64,000 nt of DNA, from positions 4,278,001-4,342,000 of the forward strand of contig NC_087074.1 in assembly GCF_026151205.1 (NCBI RefSeq), read 5' to 3'. A program made the position numbers and the translations under genes. The DNA is from Bolinopsis microptera (Eukaryota; Ctenophora; Tentaculata; Lobata; Bolinopsidae). Below, piece after piece: positions 1 to 13,010 of the stretch; the first letter of the stretch is position 1; every line of letters begins with the position of its first letter. The notes beneath the pieces are model-generated. The model was not told the origin of the DNA, searched no databases, and worked only from the letters and a program-made list of their open reading frames with translations.

Positions 1-23
1 TAAGTATCTCCTCTTGTTGTTCT

Positions 24-1705
24 TTATATTCCAAAACACAACATGTCTTGGAGCTCTTCTGTCGATTCCGTGTCAGTTGCAGCAAGAAATTTGCCTTTCA
101 TGGAATTGACCAGTCCCCGGGTTACCAAAAGCGATGCAGCATGTTCTCTTTTCGCTAGATACTCCAACTGTGGCATTCCCATACCTCCGTTCTTTAATGG
201 TAATGACATAAGCTCTCGGTGTATAGGAGATACTGGACAGCCAAATATAGTTGGAATAAGCTCATGAGTAATTATTTTGTCAAGAGGGCCCATATAAGAG
301 CTGATATCTAGTGTCCTCATAAAATATGTAAATTTGTGGCGGACACCATGCGTAAAACAAGCGTAGGCTGCCTGAGGCTGTGATATGGCAAACTGTACTA
401 ACTTTTTTAGCATATCACTCCACTCAACTATAAGGTTGTTAATGTAGGTATCCTTGAATTCAGGAGTCCCCAGCACAGCTCCTAAATGTCTTTGGCCATC
501 TATTCTGATATCTATATTGCATTCGGAAAATATTTCCTGAGCTGAATGTAAATGTTCAGGATTTTTCAGGATTAAGCAAGATTTCTCCTGGTTCACGAAG
601 TAGCCATACTTAAGTCCTTCTTCAATGATATCTTTCCACCAGCCTAAAAGTGCGTGAAGAGTACCCACTCCTGTGGCGTCATCTGCTAACCATACTTGTG
701 CCACTTTTTCGTGATCTTCTAATTTCCGTAGTACTGGTAAAGTTGCAATGGCAAAGAGCGACATTGCCAGGTTATCGCCCTGGGTTGTACCCTCCCGACT
801 TGGGATTTCAGCTCCCCCAACAAATAGCCGGCAAGGTTTCCGGTACATGTTGATTGCAATCAAGCTTAACTCCGGGCATAGTACTCTCACGTTGTGTAAG
901 AGAGCTTGTCTGTTAACAGAATTAAAAGCGTTACTGGCGTCAACTAAAATCACCGCTTCCGCAGATTCTGTTTCGAATTGCTCCCGGATGTAATGCACTG
1001 CAGCTTCCGATCCACTTTTCAGTCCTGTACAACCTGCAGTGGTCCAGCGGCAACTTGGATGGCTGTTTTCAATTCCCAACTCAAACATTTTCCCACTATT
1101 CGTCTAATATATATAAAGGTCTCCCCAATTCCTATTGGCCTCACCCCTGGGCACTTGTTAAGCGGTATGAGTCTACTGTTAACGTAAGAGTCTAACAGAT
1201 CAGGATTATACGGTTTTGATGCGATCAACCTTGCAAACTTAGCAATCTCATCTCTCAGTTTCTTTCCTTCGTCTTTAAAATTCTTATGCGTCAAAATGAA
1301 TCTAAAAAAATCAGCATCAGTTTGTGATGGTCCAGCAGACCCGTTACTGTTAGTAAATTTTGCCGCCCTAAATACCATTGTTTCATCTATATTATAAAAC
1401 AACGATTCTTCTATTTCTTCAATTAGTCCAAAAAGTAAACTATTCTCCACTATAGGCATTGGTTCTGGATGCTTCTTCAATAGCTGGTCCATAGTCTCTG
1501 TAGACATTTCTAGTATTCCTTTATTATCGTTATCACACAACATGCGCACCGCAGAGCTGACTTTCCCTTCAAACATGAGGTTGGCAAATGTTCTCGCACA
1601 ATCTTTTTCTTGCTTCCGAGAGCTCCTCGCTAGTTGTCGCTGTATAGTTCTTGCTTCCCTCATGAGTGCAGAAATATTCCCATGCCTCCATGATTCTCGT
1701 TATTT
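24..1705 (-). pseudogene. Degraded reverse transcriptase of a retroelement
   Basis: Two overlapping minus-strand reading frames (about 1705-1019 and 1088-24) encode consecutive parts of one reverse transcriptase. The first holds a fingers-like segment with LIPLNKCPGVRPIGIGE. The second has VDASNAFNSVNR (first catalytic Asp region), GTTQGDNLAM and WLADDATG (the Y/F-x-D-D box, with Leu in the aromatic position). The frames must be joined by a frameshift near 1035-1045, because the conserved stretch passes from one to the other there. The second frame also ends early near 24, where another frame continues plausibly towards the window edge, suggesting a second shift. No endonuclease, RNase H or target-site duplication is visible inside the window, so the element class is left open. 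The copy looks inactive. The family resembles reverse transcriptases common in cnidarian genomes, which is recollection and not something I could check. Confidence 0.8.
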
Positions 1706-2653
1706 GCTACAAGAGAAATGTCATTTAATTTTAAGGACGCGAGAAGAATTTGGACTTCTCGAACTACATTAGTATTACAATTACATACATTTCTTTTGTG
1801 TGAATCATCCGGACAATTATATCAAAAGAGGAAGGGATTGATATCGTTATTATGGAACCAAAAAATCGTATTTACATAATTTACTAAATGAAAAGTTATA
1901 ATTGATTGAAAATACAGATTTTTATAAATTTTCATTAAAATTTCAATATAATAATCCGATTACCGATATAAAATTATTTGTCTTAGTGACTGTGGTTGTA
2001 GAAACAGCAGACTGTTCAGAATTATCATTCACCCGATCGACGTAGCATCAACTATTTAATATTTTTCTGGTCACTCTTCTTACATCTAGTGACCTCTAGA
2101 CCGGGAGATTTATGGAAATTTAACAGTTTTTATTTCTCTATCACATGATTGTTTTCTTATTCTATCGCTGATGATCGTACATTTGCCTCTGGGAACTTGG
2201 TTGAATACCAAATTAAAAGAAAAATTTGCTAACTGTTTCAGTAATCAGTGTTAGTTTTTTACTTATTGTCACAAAAATTGTCATTGAAGTTAAACTAGTT
2301 TTTTCGATATATTCAGAAGATATTGTTAATCAAAAGCATCACAATTAGAAGCATACATATTTTCACACTTATATTAAAAGATGAAAATGAATGTAATCGT
2401 GAATCGGCGACCTCAATTTCAAAATATAGTCTGAATCTAAAATACTATACTGAAAACTATGCAAATACGATTATTGAAGTGCATGTATTCAGAGGCGCAG
2501 CCTCTACTCTGATACACAGTTATCTTGTATCGTATTCAGCTGTTTCATTCTTCGGGACTCATCGCCTCCTCCGCCCGAATTAAATGATGCCCAAGCCCCA
2601 ATGTGACTAAAATGATGGATGCACAAATTTGTCCTGAACCAATGCATCTATTT
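1706..2653. other. No gene seen
   Basis: AT-rich sequence with only short shadow frames. It may contain the 5' part of the retroelement beyond its stop codon near 1706 and the 3' flank of the minus-strand exon that ends at 2654. Confidence 0.5.
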
Positions 2654-3112
2654 CTAATCTGAATCATCTTCATACTCGAGCAGTTCATCTCTCTCAGTGG
2701 GATCCCTGTGAATGGCCGATGAACGCAATTTTTTTCCTCTACTTGATTTTCTAATTCCAGGTGGGGCCGGGCGTGCCGAAGTTCGCTTTGAGACCTGTCC
2801 GGTCGATGGTTCCGAAACATCATCGTTTCTATAGTGACTGGAAAATATTCCACTTTTAACTGAAACTCTTTCAGTTCCAAGACTGCTTAACGAAGAATCT
2901 TGTGATAATGATATGTTGTGTCTAGAACCCGAGTTAGTTGTACCACTTGGACCACTACTATCATCTGCAATCGCTTTGTTCACAAGTTCCTCGAATTCTT
3001 TATGTTTATGGAACTCATAGATGTCATTTTCTTAATCTCATTTCTCATACTTTTTAAACTTTGGTTGCTTTTCATCTGATCGATTTTAATTGCTTTCAAA
3101 GTTTTTCGCCAC
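2654..3112 (-). CDS. Terminal exon of an unrecognised protein, with a one-base frameshift
   Basis: The minus strand has a good splice acceptor (CATTTTCAG) just above 3112. From there one frame is open and protein-like (WRKTLKAIKIDQMK...), ending at a stop near 2981. A second frame takes over at an A run near 3025 and runs through DIYEFHKHKEFEELVNKAI to a stop at 2654. One extra A in that run would fuse the two into a single basic, then Ser/Thr/Pro-rich, then acidic tail ending in ELLEYEDDSD. I read this as the last coding exon of a gene whose upstream exons I could not find, carrying either a sequencing or assembly indel or a real disabling mutation. I recognise no domain. An alternative is a short gene starting internally, but the only in-frame start is a GTG. 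Confidence 0.45.
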
Positions 3113-3271
3113 CTGAAAATGAAAGAATAACAGAATTTGGCAGACTAAAAGTAAATGTGCAAAGGATCGAATATCCGGATTCTAGCCTTAAACTTAAAGT
3201 CGTTCAAGTGTGTTTAGTTGTATACTCGCCCCCAAAAATGTAACAAATTTTTACAGCTGAAAGCTGTGAAC

Positions 3272-4014
3272 TTACTGCACTGCAGTGAACACTATGAATA
3301 CTGCCGCACAAAGGAGAGCGATAGCGGCAACAGTCAGGGTAACCACGTCGGTCGACGCAGTCTTTTTTTCGTCTCTACCTCGCTCTACTTCAATCTTATC
3401 ATCCCCAGTAGCAGTGGCTACTGCCTTGAATACAGGATATTCTTGATTGGAGCTTTTTTCGTTAACGTTCTCCTTGTTAACAGTATCAGTACTGATAATC
3501 TTTTCAGCATCAGGAGATAAGTTGGTTCTTCCTATTCCAACGTGCCCAAAACTGGGATTACCAGCCTGCTCTAGTCGCTCCTGCTCTTTAGGCGGTTCAT
3601 CATCGTCCAGATCAAGCGTATGCCAGGTCCCTCGTTTACGTTCGATCACTGAATCTAGAAGCTTCGGTGTGTCAGGTAGGACAGGGTAGTTAAGATCATT
3701 ATCAGTGATGACTTCCTCATTTTGATTATCAAGATCTGTCTTTTGTTCAAGACCAGCTAACTCTTTCTTCAGGGCTTCGTTTTCGACTTTGAGCTGAGCT
3801 AGCTCCTCGAGATAAATTTCGTCGTGGTTGGAAACCTTTGAAACGGAAGTTTTGTCACTGTCTGTGCCCAGTAATTTGTGTGTAGGGGCATGACTCTTCA
3901 AGTTCTTTGCATCCATTTCTTCAAGTTTGTTTTTGTAAGTCTCGAGAATAAACGTATCACTTTCAATGAACTCATCACTTTGAGGAGATACCGCGGATCT
4001 TCGTAATAACGGTA
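3272..4014 (-). CDS. Terminal exon of a tail-anchored coiled-coil protein
   Basis: A long minus-strand exon begins at a splice acceptor (CTCATTTCAG) above 4014 and stays open to a stop at 3272; the visible part is about 247 residues. It starts with LLRRSAVSPQSDEFIESD, continues through heptad-like stretches (YKNKLEEMDAKNL and EELAQLKVENEALKKELAGLEQ, a clear short coiled coil), then an acidic linker. It ends in a basic run followed by a hydrophobic segment (VVTLTVAAIALLCAAVFIVF) four residues from the C terminus. That end is typical of a tail-anchored protein inserted into the ER, outer mitochondrial or another membrane with the bulk in the cytosol. A methionine at 3916 is available, but the open frame and acceptor upstream argue that the coding region extends to 4014 and into exons I did not identify. 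The family is not recognised. Confidence 0.6.
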
Positions 4015-7000
4015 CTGAAATGAGCCTTTGTTGTTGATTGGTAATGAGAAATGTGACATCAAAGCTCTACTTATAGTAATAATATCCTAATATAGCTTGT
4101 TTTATGACCTTGTGATCAAGAAATGACGGTGTTTGTTTGTTGGATGATCATTGCACTAATCGTCAGGATCTAAAAAGGAGTAATAATGAGCCGTGACTAA
4201 CTTTTTTGCAAATGGTTAGCACTAAGAGTCTGCCATCATTGCTAAATAGTAATAGTCATTAGGCGTTTATCATTAACAAACCTCACATTATAAATATTTC
4301 GACGCTTTTTCGATCTTGTTTGATAATATTACCGTGAACTGGTTGATTTCAACGGATAGCTGCATATTTTGGTAAGATCGGAGTGCAAAATAACCCACCA
4401 ACTGAATTTAATGGGTCTTGGGCGAGTCAGACCCGCAAAACCTAATTGATGCGACCTAGAGTGACTATCAAAAGCGGCTGCCGATTATTGTTTCTATGCT
4501 TTGAAGTTTGAAAATTACCTGTTCTGACGAGACCAAGATCCAAAAAGCAGAGCAATATAAACGCCAAGCGACCAGCTAGATTGGGTTGTTTTGATAACAT
4601 CGATCCGTGGTAGTAGTGCTTTAAAATATTAGCAGCTTGAAAGTAAACGAATAATATTGAAAAACAAGAAATATTGCGCATGTGCAATAGCGCGCGATTT
4701 GAAAAGATCATACGTTGTTACCAAGGCAACGGCGTCCTGCGCGTGTGATCGATACCAAATCTAATTCTTGCAGTTCATTTTTATAGCAGTTTACACATAT
4801 GTCAACCTTAAAACAAGTGCATTATGTGGTCTACAACATGAATAAGGCGCATTTGACATGATCAAGCTAGTTTTAGATTGATCATTTTTAAGTGATTCTA
4901 AGTTTGCTTTATTGTTTGGCAATAGCCGATTAACGTTTTTCATATCGCTTATCAAATATCAGTTATCGTTGCCAATGAAGCCAAACATAAACAATTCAAT
5001 GCTATGTCTTTTGTTAACTTCCTCTCCTTGCATAATCAAAGTAAGCGAAGCTTTTTGGATATTTAATAATAGCCTTTAATTTGACCTAGGACCGGGTCAT
5101 CAAAGCCAAACAATTAAAGCAATTTTCCTTTAAGTCGGGCCCTGGCAGGTTAGATTATGTGACTATTAAAGTATTAGCTGACCTTTAGTCTGAAGTCTGA
5201 CTGAAGACGGTTCAATAGATCCTTACCACGTGACCGCCCCACAAAGGTCCAAAGTCCGCTCTCTCTGGAAGTGCAGGAGGGCTATGGACAATCACATGAC
5301 AGGACGTTCTGGCGCCTGATTGGCTCATGGCTTTGGTCCCTGACGTGGTGATTGGCTGACACTAGGATCAAAGTACAATTATACATGCTTGTATTTCATT
5401 GCACTGGTGCACACTATTAGTAGAGCACTAGAACCCTTGTTCAGGGTAAATTTGTCATGGCTGCCATTCTAATAACCATTTAAAATATTGCCTTGTTGTA
5501 GTCTTTCGTTTACACCTTGTTGTAATTGTAATACTAATAAACTGAAATTAATCTTCTACATATTTCATGCTTCTTGTTTCTCCTCACTGGTCTTTGCGTT
5601 ATTTCACCACAAATCAATTTTCTCTGGGAATAAACGTAGCATACAATGGAATCTTATATTCAGAATCTGTCCGGAATTTTCGTTCATTATCAATACAATC
5701 GGCAAATGGACCAGCTTCTCTCTCGTCTCAACTTGCAACTGGACCGGATATCAAGGAGGGATGTTTTCTGGCAACTTCCCCGAACTACCAATTCTCCTGA
5801 TCTAGATGGATCGCATTGCTAATTTTTTGTTTCCTCCTTTTGACAGGATCGGCATTCTTTATTTTACTTACTTAACTTACTACTCTGATTTACTCCCTGA
5901 TAAAGTTTGTCATAGTTTGGCGCCACTGAATCGCTTGATCACCCGCCAACAAGGCCAATGACCATTGGAAGTGATGATTTGCAAAGATTTAGGTCGGTAA
6001 CGCCAAAAAATCTTCATATTGTTTGTTTTATTCATTTTCTTTATTGCCGTTGCCAACGAAGTACCAGGCCATACCATTTAATAAAATCGCCCACTGTGAG
6101 GGTGGTTTTGATTTTTGATGTTCAGCTTTGGTTCAATGTTATTTACAGATCATCTAGATAATCAAAGTGAAACCCAAGCTTTCCATTTTCATCTTGAGCA
6201 GTTTGATTGTTGATGTTTATTGTTTATCCTGTCTTCGACTGCACTGATGAGGTAATATTTCAAACCATTTTTGACCAATCATTGATATGGACTTAAGATA
6301 CACTGCTTGTATCCCCGGAAGTACAACGGTATAGGAAACTTTTGACATATTGGGGACCATTTCAAACCGTCTTAGTTTGGTGCTTAGCTACCCAAGTCAC
6401 ACGTGATACGTCTGTTTAATCTCGTGATACAGTTAGCCCGCTGTTATTGGTTAAACTCATACTTGTGTGATACTTAACTCTTTCTAGGCACGGGACGTGG
6501 ACCGCGGTAAAACACTGCGTTTAGAGCTAATTCAGTAATTTCATTAGCTGGTTTATAGTGTTTTGCATCGAATGCTTTAAATTTCGCAGATTCTAAAATC
6601 TTGATCAAAATAGATTAAGATATAGTGGTCCTTTTTTTTCTCTTTTTTGTCGTACGAAAAACTGCAGGAGTATCGTTAGTTTTGAAAATGCAACCAATGC
6701 CAGACCCGCAACTTAATAAATAAACCTGCTTCTTGAACTAATTCCAAGCCATAAAGCTTGAGGTTAGAGTTAGACTAGATGAACCCGGATGTAACTCCAC
6801 TTCTATTTTGGTTCGGCAAAATTTTGGCATGACTTTTCCTTTGAAGTTAGAGGCTGGACCAGTGGAACTATCCGTTCAAGCACTCCGCCACAGAGATCAA
6901 GCCAGTTTATTTGACGGGTGCAACTCGCCGCTACATAAAACCTCCTGTTTAGCAGCCGCAATACTGAGCAGTAGTAAAAGTAAACTTCCTGTTGGTTGTA

Positions 7001-9772
7001 CTATGGGTGCAGCTGTGAGGTGACAGGTGAACAAACAACCAGCTCTGAGAAACTTGGTACTGATCAACTTGCTTAGTTGCAAACTGTAGAGTTGGTGCCG
7101 TAACTAGGTCGCTTTTATATTTACCTTGTTGTTTGCTTTCACGGACTCGTGCGAAGCTTTATTTTCAAATCATCATGGTTCTAAGGTTTACATACGGTGC
7201 CTTATTAAAAGCTTGCTCTAGTCTGGTAACAAGACAGTTCGACAATGTTAAGATGTGGTTTCTACGGCTAACTCTATCGGTTGATTGTTTAAAGGAACGT
7301 TAGTCTATATTGTGTATGATCCAACTAAATAATAGAATAATGTGTAATAAAAATAAAAAACTGTTAGAATTTAATAACGCTCAAAAATGCATTTTGCTAT
7401 TCGATTCGAGGATTTAATAGCTTCGGCTAATATAATATTTTAGCACGTTAACGTAAATACCCGAGTATGGCCTAACTAGTATGGATTATTGAAAAAATTC
7501 GCGTTCTTTTCGTGCATTTTCCAGACTTTATTCTTTTTGAATGAAGCTCTACCGGTTTCAATAAAAATTGGACAGAAGGGCCGGCCAAATAAGCGACGAT
7601 ATGGTATTTTGTTTGCTTAATTTCGAGTCTCGCTAGTGGGTCTGGATTTTCTTTGGTTTGAATGCTGTTTATAATGGAAGAGGGTGGGAAAAAGAGTTGT
7701 GAAATTAACAACGTGTTGAAATGTTTACTAGCCAGTGTTGGGTCAAGGTTTCCTGGCTATTATAGATGTGCTGAGCGATTTTGTGCGTGATGTTTATTAT
7801 TGAGCTGGACCACAGACCAGTAGATAAATATATCTTCTTAACACAGCACGGTGTGTGCCACGTGAGGGATCACATCCATTATACTGAGCGGTGTCATGAA
7901 TATTATAGGAATAATAAATAGGTATATCATTGTTTATATCTCCAATGATATAGTACAAGCAGCACCATCAGCAATGCCTCGTGTGCCTCCACTTCTATAA
8001 TACTAGTGAACTGGGCCCTAGTCTAACCTGTCTGGCACTTGTCTACCGTCTGGTCGTAGTCTTCCACCTATACGTACCACCACACTATTAGTATTAATAC
8101 TACTCGGCTACCAGTACCACTAGGGTATGAGTCATCCTAAAATAACTTGGTCCTTCCATGCACCCCTGGCCTCGTTCAGATCATGGCTGTCTTTTGTCCT
8201 CCCAGACCCTGACCAGGTTCAGATGATTGTTCTTTGTCCACCCTGACCCAAGCCTCACAACTCTCTGTTGTACAAGAACATTTTCCTCCGTTAATATCAT
8301 TGGGGGAAATGAGAACGCACAATAAGCTCACCCTCATCGTACCCTATCAGAACGTCTCTCGTTTGTCTCAGTTCGGCAGAATACATGGCAGGTGTATCAC
8401 AGCTAGTCGGGCTGTAATGACCCACCAATTCATTAATGGAGTTCATCCTTACTTCACCACAATAACGTGTTTCGCTGAGTGGGAGGAGGCAGCTGCACCT
8501 CTAATTGTATTGTCCTCCTCCCGCAGGGCAGATTGGGAACCTACCCCGACATTATCCACACAAATTATTATCCTTGTGTCATATCTCCATCCCTCACAGT
8601 GATATCACAGTGATATTACTTTCGGCAGGGATATGCTGTCATACTCCATCAACGACTTCTAATCAACGACGGCATAAATAATGCGATCCTCGTCCTTTAT
8701 AATTGAGATCGATTTTAATGATCTCGGTTTAATAATAATATGACACCACTTAGAGCTTCTCATCATGTCTGACAGCATAAGAGCAGCTCTGTAAATGTAG
8801 AGACGAGCTCTCAGCTCTTCAGACATTCGTTTAGAGACTTGTTAGAAGTATATTACCTGTAGCTAGTTCAGCCTTGTCGCTCAATAAAACGAAAAAGCTT
8901 AGGTTTCAGAGCAAAATAAGTTTTTTTTGTTGTTTTGCGGAGTACGGCGCGGCTCACCAGATCGTGCGATGCTTAGTCGCTGTGTATTGTTGTGCTGCAA
9001 GCAAATGACCAAGGGATATCTCTAATCGACACGATAAATGCGATGGATAAAGTAATGTTGTCTTATAGTTATATGTTGAAATGCCTCTGCCGTATGCTCA
9101 TACAAATGGAAGCCATGCATTTTGGGTCGTTATGATAATAATATTTTTGTACCACAGCTGCAGAATTTTGTTTATCGACCTAAAATTGGTCCTGTCTAGA
9201 CATTTGATAAAATATTCTGAAGCTGTTGATGCCCTTCAATCCTTCATTCCATGGTAATATTGATGAGCTGCCAAAGTTCGGTCAAACCACCCTGGCCAGA
9301 AGCCTCTCTGACTGAAGGCCTCCGTCTCGTCATTACTCATTGAACATCAATATTTCTGGTCGGCAAAATTTTTGTTCTTAATTTCTTGACTCAAAATTTC
9401 AAGGCAGTAATTTATCAGAAATATTTCTTAGTAGAATTATTTTTCCGAACAATTGCATCTTATTATAAAAACGGTGTTAGTAGACAGGTTGATTATTTCC
9501 GTGACATTTAATCTAAAATCCAGACGTTCGGTTGACAGGGCTAACTCGGGTGTTAATTCTCGAGATGGTTACTGGCAGACAATCTTGATGTTTGACTCCA
9601 CGTGTTAAATTCCTTCACTGTAACTGTTTGTGCACGTGCAACACTGTCGCTATTTGAGCACGTGCTATTTATCCTTGTTTAAATAGGGCAGCAAAGAGCG
9701 GCACTGATACAGTGGTACCAATACTATTAGTACCATTGGGACGATAGACCTCGATTCCTCGTACAAAAAGTT
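4015..9772. other. Gene-poor stretch
   Basis: No frame here has family features or convincing splice-flanked coding character. The longest (plus strand 8234-8602) is low-complexity in composition and recognises as nothing. One promoter-like CCAAT pair is listed separately. The rest is AT-rich non-coding DNA and may include upstream exons of the minus-strand genes that I could not see. Confidence 0.4.
5317..5356. promoter_or_regulatory. Paired inverted CCAAT boxes
   Basis: Two CTGATTGGCT/GTGATTGGCT motifs (ATTGG at 5319-5323 and 5351-5355) sit 32 bp apart on the same face. The surroundings hold CACGTG (about 5227) and CACATG (about 5294) E-box-like sites. Paired CCAAT boxes about three helical turns apart are the usual arrangement for NF-Y-driven promoters. 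No downstream gene was identified on either strand, so promoter function is inference. Confidence 0.3.
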
Positions 9773-10075
9773 CAGTGGTGTAACGTTTCCTGTTGCCCCC
9801 CCCCCCCCCCCCGCTGAAAAAAGCGCCCCCCTGTTGGCGCCCCCTCCCTTTTGGAGCCCCTCCCTAAAATTGAACAAATTAGATGATTTTAGAGGATGCA
9901 ACGGTAAAATCTCTAAAAAAGTGTGTTTCTAGAGCAAAACGCGCAGTTTTGCTAGTACCGTAGTTAAGTTTTTCGTAATTGTCCCACTTTCAAACGACGA
10001 TTTGGCGCCCCCCCCCCCCTAAGATTGCGCCCCCCCCCCCCCGCACAGTCGGCGGGGCCCTTCGTTACGCCACTG
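9773..10075. mobile_element. MITE-like element with CAGTGG termini and poly-C interior
   Basis: The left end reads CAGTGGTGTAACG and the right end is its near inverse, CGTTACGCCACTG, giving about 13-bp terminal inverted repeats with one mismatch over a 303-bp body with no coding capacity. The interior contains a 17-base C run (9796-9812) and further C runs near 10007-10042. CAGTGG-type ends resemble hAT elements, but the 8-bp flanks match at only about five positions, so no clean target-site duplication supports that assignment. Confidence 0.55.
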
Positions 10076-10658
10076 AGCAATTTATGTAATGGCTTTGTCG
10101 TCAACATTATTTGGTCAAGTTTAATCCCAGCCTCTGGCGTTATACTTATATTTCTGCTCGAGGTTGTCAGGACGGAAATTCATAATTCCAAATAACTTAT
10201 TTGTTATTCTGTTCCGTTGCTAGGAAACATATTTTAAATACATAAACAGAAAAGAGAAGTTTCGAAATCTCGGATTTTGGACGGTATGTTATACGTAAAT
10301 ATTAGCATTGCAAAGGGATAGTTTTATAGATCAGTGCAAGGAAAGCGCTGGACTGATGGTCTGTACCTTAGCCTACGACTAATGCGTCTATACGCGTAAG
10401 AAGTGGCACTCATAGATTTATCATATTTCCCTCTTGCATTAGTGAGTTTCACGCATTTTATCGGGTCCGAAAGTTAATTAAACGCTCTTTGTGCTGTCTA
10501 GAAAAACAATTAAACTTTAATTGTGTTGCAGCTAACTCGGTAAGAATAAATCGGTCTGCTTAGACACCTAGAACTCTTGTTCAGTGAATGGAAACTCCTG
10601 CCCTTGCTTCTTCTTGCAGAGTTAGGGTTACATTTATGAAAAGGTAAGTTTTGTTTGA

Positions 10659-10710
10659 TCATTCGTATTCCAAGGTATAGGAGCTCATTCGTATTCCAAG
10701 GTATAGGAGG
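10659..10710. repeat. 26-bp tandem duplication
   Basis: Two adjacent copies of a 26-bp unit starting TCATTCGTATTCCAAGG, identical except at the last base. Confidence 0.85.
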
Positions 10711-10840
10711 TCATGGATCCTATTTACCACACCCTAAAACTAGTTTCTATTTCGCCCAATTTTAATATTTTGTGTACCCTGAATGCTGATTACGTATGAC
10801 TCGCATCAATATTGAAGTGCTGGATGCAGGGGTGTAGGAA

Positions 10841-10868
10841 GAGGGGGGGGGGCAGGGGGGCAGGGGGC
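10841..10868 (+). repeat. G-run tract with quadruplex potential
   Basis: Consecutive runs of about ten, six and five G separated by CA. The arrangement could fold as a G-quadruplex on the plus strand and is also a typical slippage-prone low-complexity site. Confidence 0.6.
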
Positions 10869-12830
10869 GACTCGTTCTGGCTCCACCTCCGGACCTTTGC
10901 TTATTTGATTATAGTAACACTTCATGACTGATATGATTGTTCTTCTATTTACATATGATGTAACTTCTGCCGTGTGTGATTCGCCTTTTGATCCATCATT
11001 CGAACTTAATCTTTGGGTCTAAGTTCCATAAGACAATGTGCCGTAAGTTATTTAACAAATTAAGCTATTTAACAAAGTTATTCAACAAAATTATTTGGGA
11101 GGTTTGCCAAGAATCCAAAAAAGATTCTCTTGCACGTCGATAATACCCTAACTCTAGATATTGTGATTCGTATTTTTTGACATGACATTTATCAATTACA
11201 GTTTTGAATTTTAATGTTCGGGTACGTTGTCAATAACCCAATAATGGTCTATTTGCTATGCTAAATTTAAAGGTTTCCGATCTCCGCAGACTTGACAATA
11301 CTCTGTCCTCTCCTCCATGCAAATAGAGCCAACATTGTCGATCCTAGTGAGTGAATGTTACATGCCATTCACTGGGTGTCACAGGAACCACATTAATTCA
11401 TGGCACATTTTCCTGCTTTAAGGGTTCTTCCGCCTTGAAGCGGCGTATGTTTTGTTATCTAATGAATTTGTGATCTACTTTGTGATCAACTTGCCATTGA
11501 GTGACCGATGAACCGTCAACTGTGAAAGTAACCATACATCAGGATCGTGCCTAGCGCTAACTGGTCGTATACAATATAAGTGGTCGCTATTAGTTTTGTA
11601 AGACTTTATTAAGCTACTGTAGTCTGTAAGCTGGTACAGATAAAACATATAATGTAGCAACTGTCTGCAGTGCTGGTTACAGATTCTCATCCAAAAGCTA
11701 TCAGCAACCATGCCCACATGGTCGTCGTCGTGGATCCTGAACAATAACCAGTTCTAGTCGGAACATGTCCGGGTCTGTGACGACTAATTCAGTTTCCCAG
11801 ATGAGTGATGCAAGGCACGTGCCGGGCTTACGTCCGGTCCGACTATGATCATTTCAACAGATGTCACTAAACAGATCTTAAATATTCCCTCCCAAAAACA
11901 TTCTTTACCCGTTTAACCTGTTAAAATGAAAAACTTAATCTACGCAAGGATTTTTGGCGATGATCTAAGATCGCGTAGTTTATCAAGGAACATGAAGAAG
12001 TGTGCTGAAGTGGTATGTGACATCGGCAGTAACTGCCTAGCTGCCATTTTGCCATAAAACTACAATCCACCAACCTATGTTTCACCCTTACTCCTCAGTT
12101 GGAACGTATCACGAAGGGAATTAGATATAAGCTGTTGAGAGCCCTTGCTCACGTTAATATGGCTTTCCCAGACGCGGCCCTAGGGTGGATGTGATTCCAA
12201 GTCGCAAGACAAGTAGGGTTTCTTCTGATTCTCCTCCACCAACTAAGAGTGCAGTTCGTTACATATCAGGAGCACGAGAAGAGTAGAGCCGTCTGTAAAC
12301 GGTGATGAGATAAAAACTTACGTTTTACAAGTGGTAGGAGTGCCGTCTCGGGGAAGTTGGAGGAGGGTTAGGGTGTCAGGACACTGTACATCCACCTCAT
12401 TAACGTCAAAATATGTACACTAATGCATATAGGAGCCCACTTAATGCATATTTTATGCAAAGGACGAACTAGGGGATGTACGCGTCAAAAAATCAAACCA
12501 GTCATGAAAACGTGTTTGTGCGTTGAGGTTGTATCGTATATATTTCCTAACTGAGAGCTCTGAATACTCGACATAGTGCCAAATTTTAGATTACTACTCC
12601 TCAACTTTACTTTTTGGGTTCGTCCAGTTCGGTTTTATTGCCATCTGTTTTTCCACAGAGCTCTAGAGGTTGATATTTCTACAGCGTCTGAATGTTTAGC
12701 AGTCAATGCTCAGTTGTAAAGTTTGGGCTAGATGGAACACTGAATCCTTTACGTAATAGACGACAGATTCAGTGCAGACTCAAGGTTACAGGCCCATCGT
12801 CTTAACTGACCTTGTCTTCGTCTCTAATCC

Positions 12831-13010
12831 TGTCTCCATTACTGAACTTGTCTCTATTACCGAGCTTGTCTCTATTACTGAACTTGTTTCTATTACTGAA
12901 CTTGTTTCTATTACTGAACTTGTCTCCATAACTGAACTTGTCTCTGTTACTGAGATTGTCTCAATAACTGAACTTGTCTCTGTTACTGAACTTGTCTCCA
13001 TTACTGACCT
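12831..13010. repeat. 18-bp minisatellite, about ten units
   Basis: Ten units of the form TGTCTCTATTACTGAACT with point variants. Because 18 is divisible by three, frames stay open on both strands (VSITEL on plus, SSVIET on minus). I regard these as by-products of the repeat: there is no flanking coding sequence or splice context. Confidence 0.9.

Noticed and set aside
8234-8602. A 122-residue plus-strand frame
   Set aside because: No domain, no splice or promoter context, and irregular composition; it looks like a chance frame.
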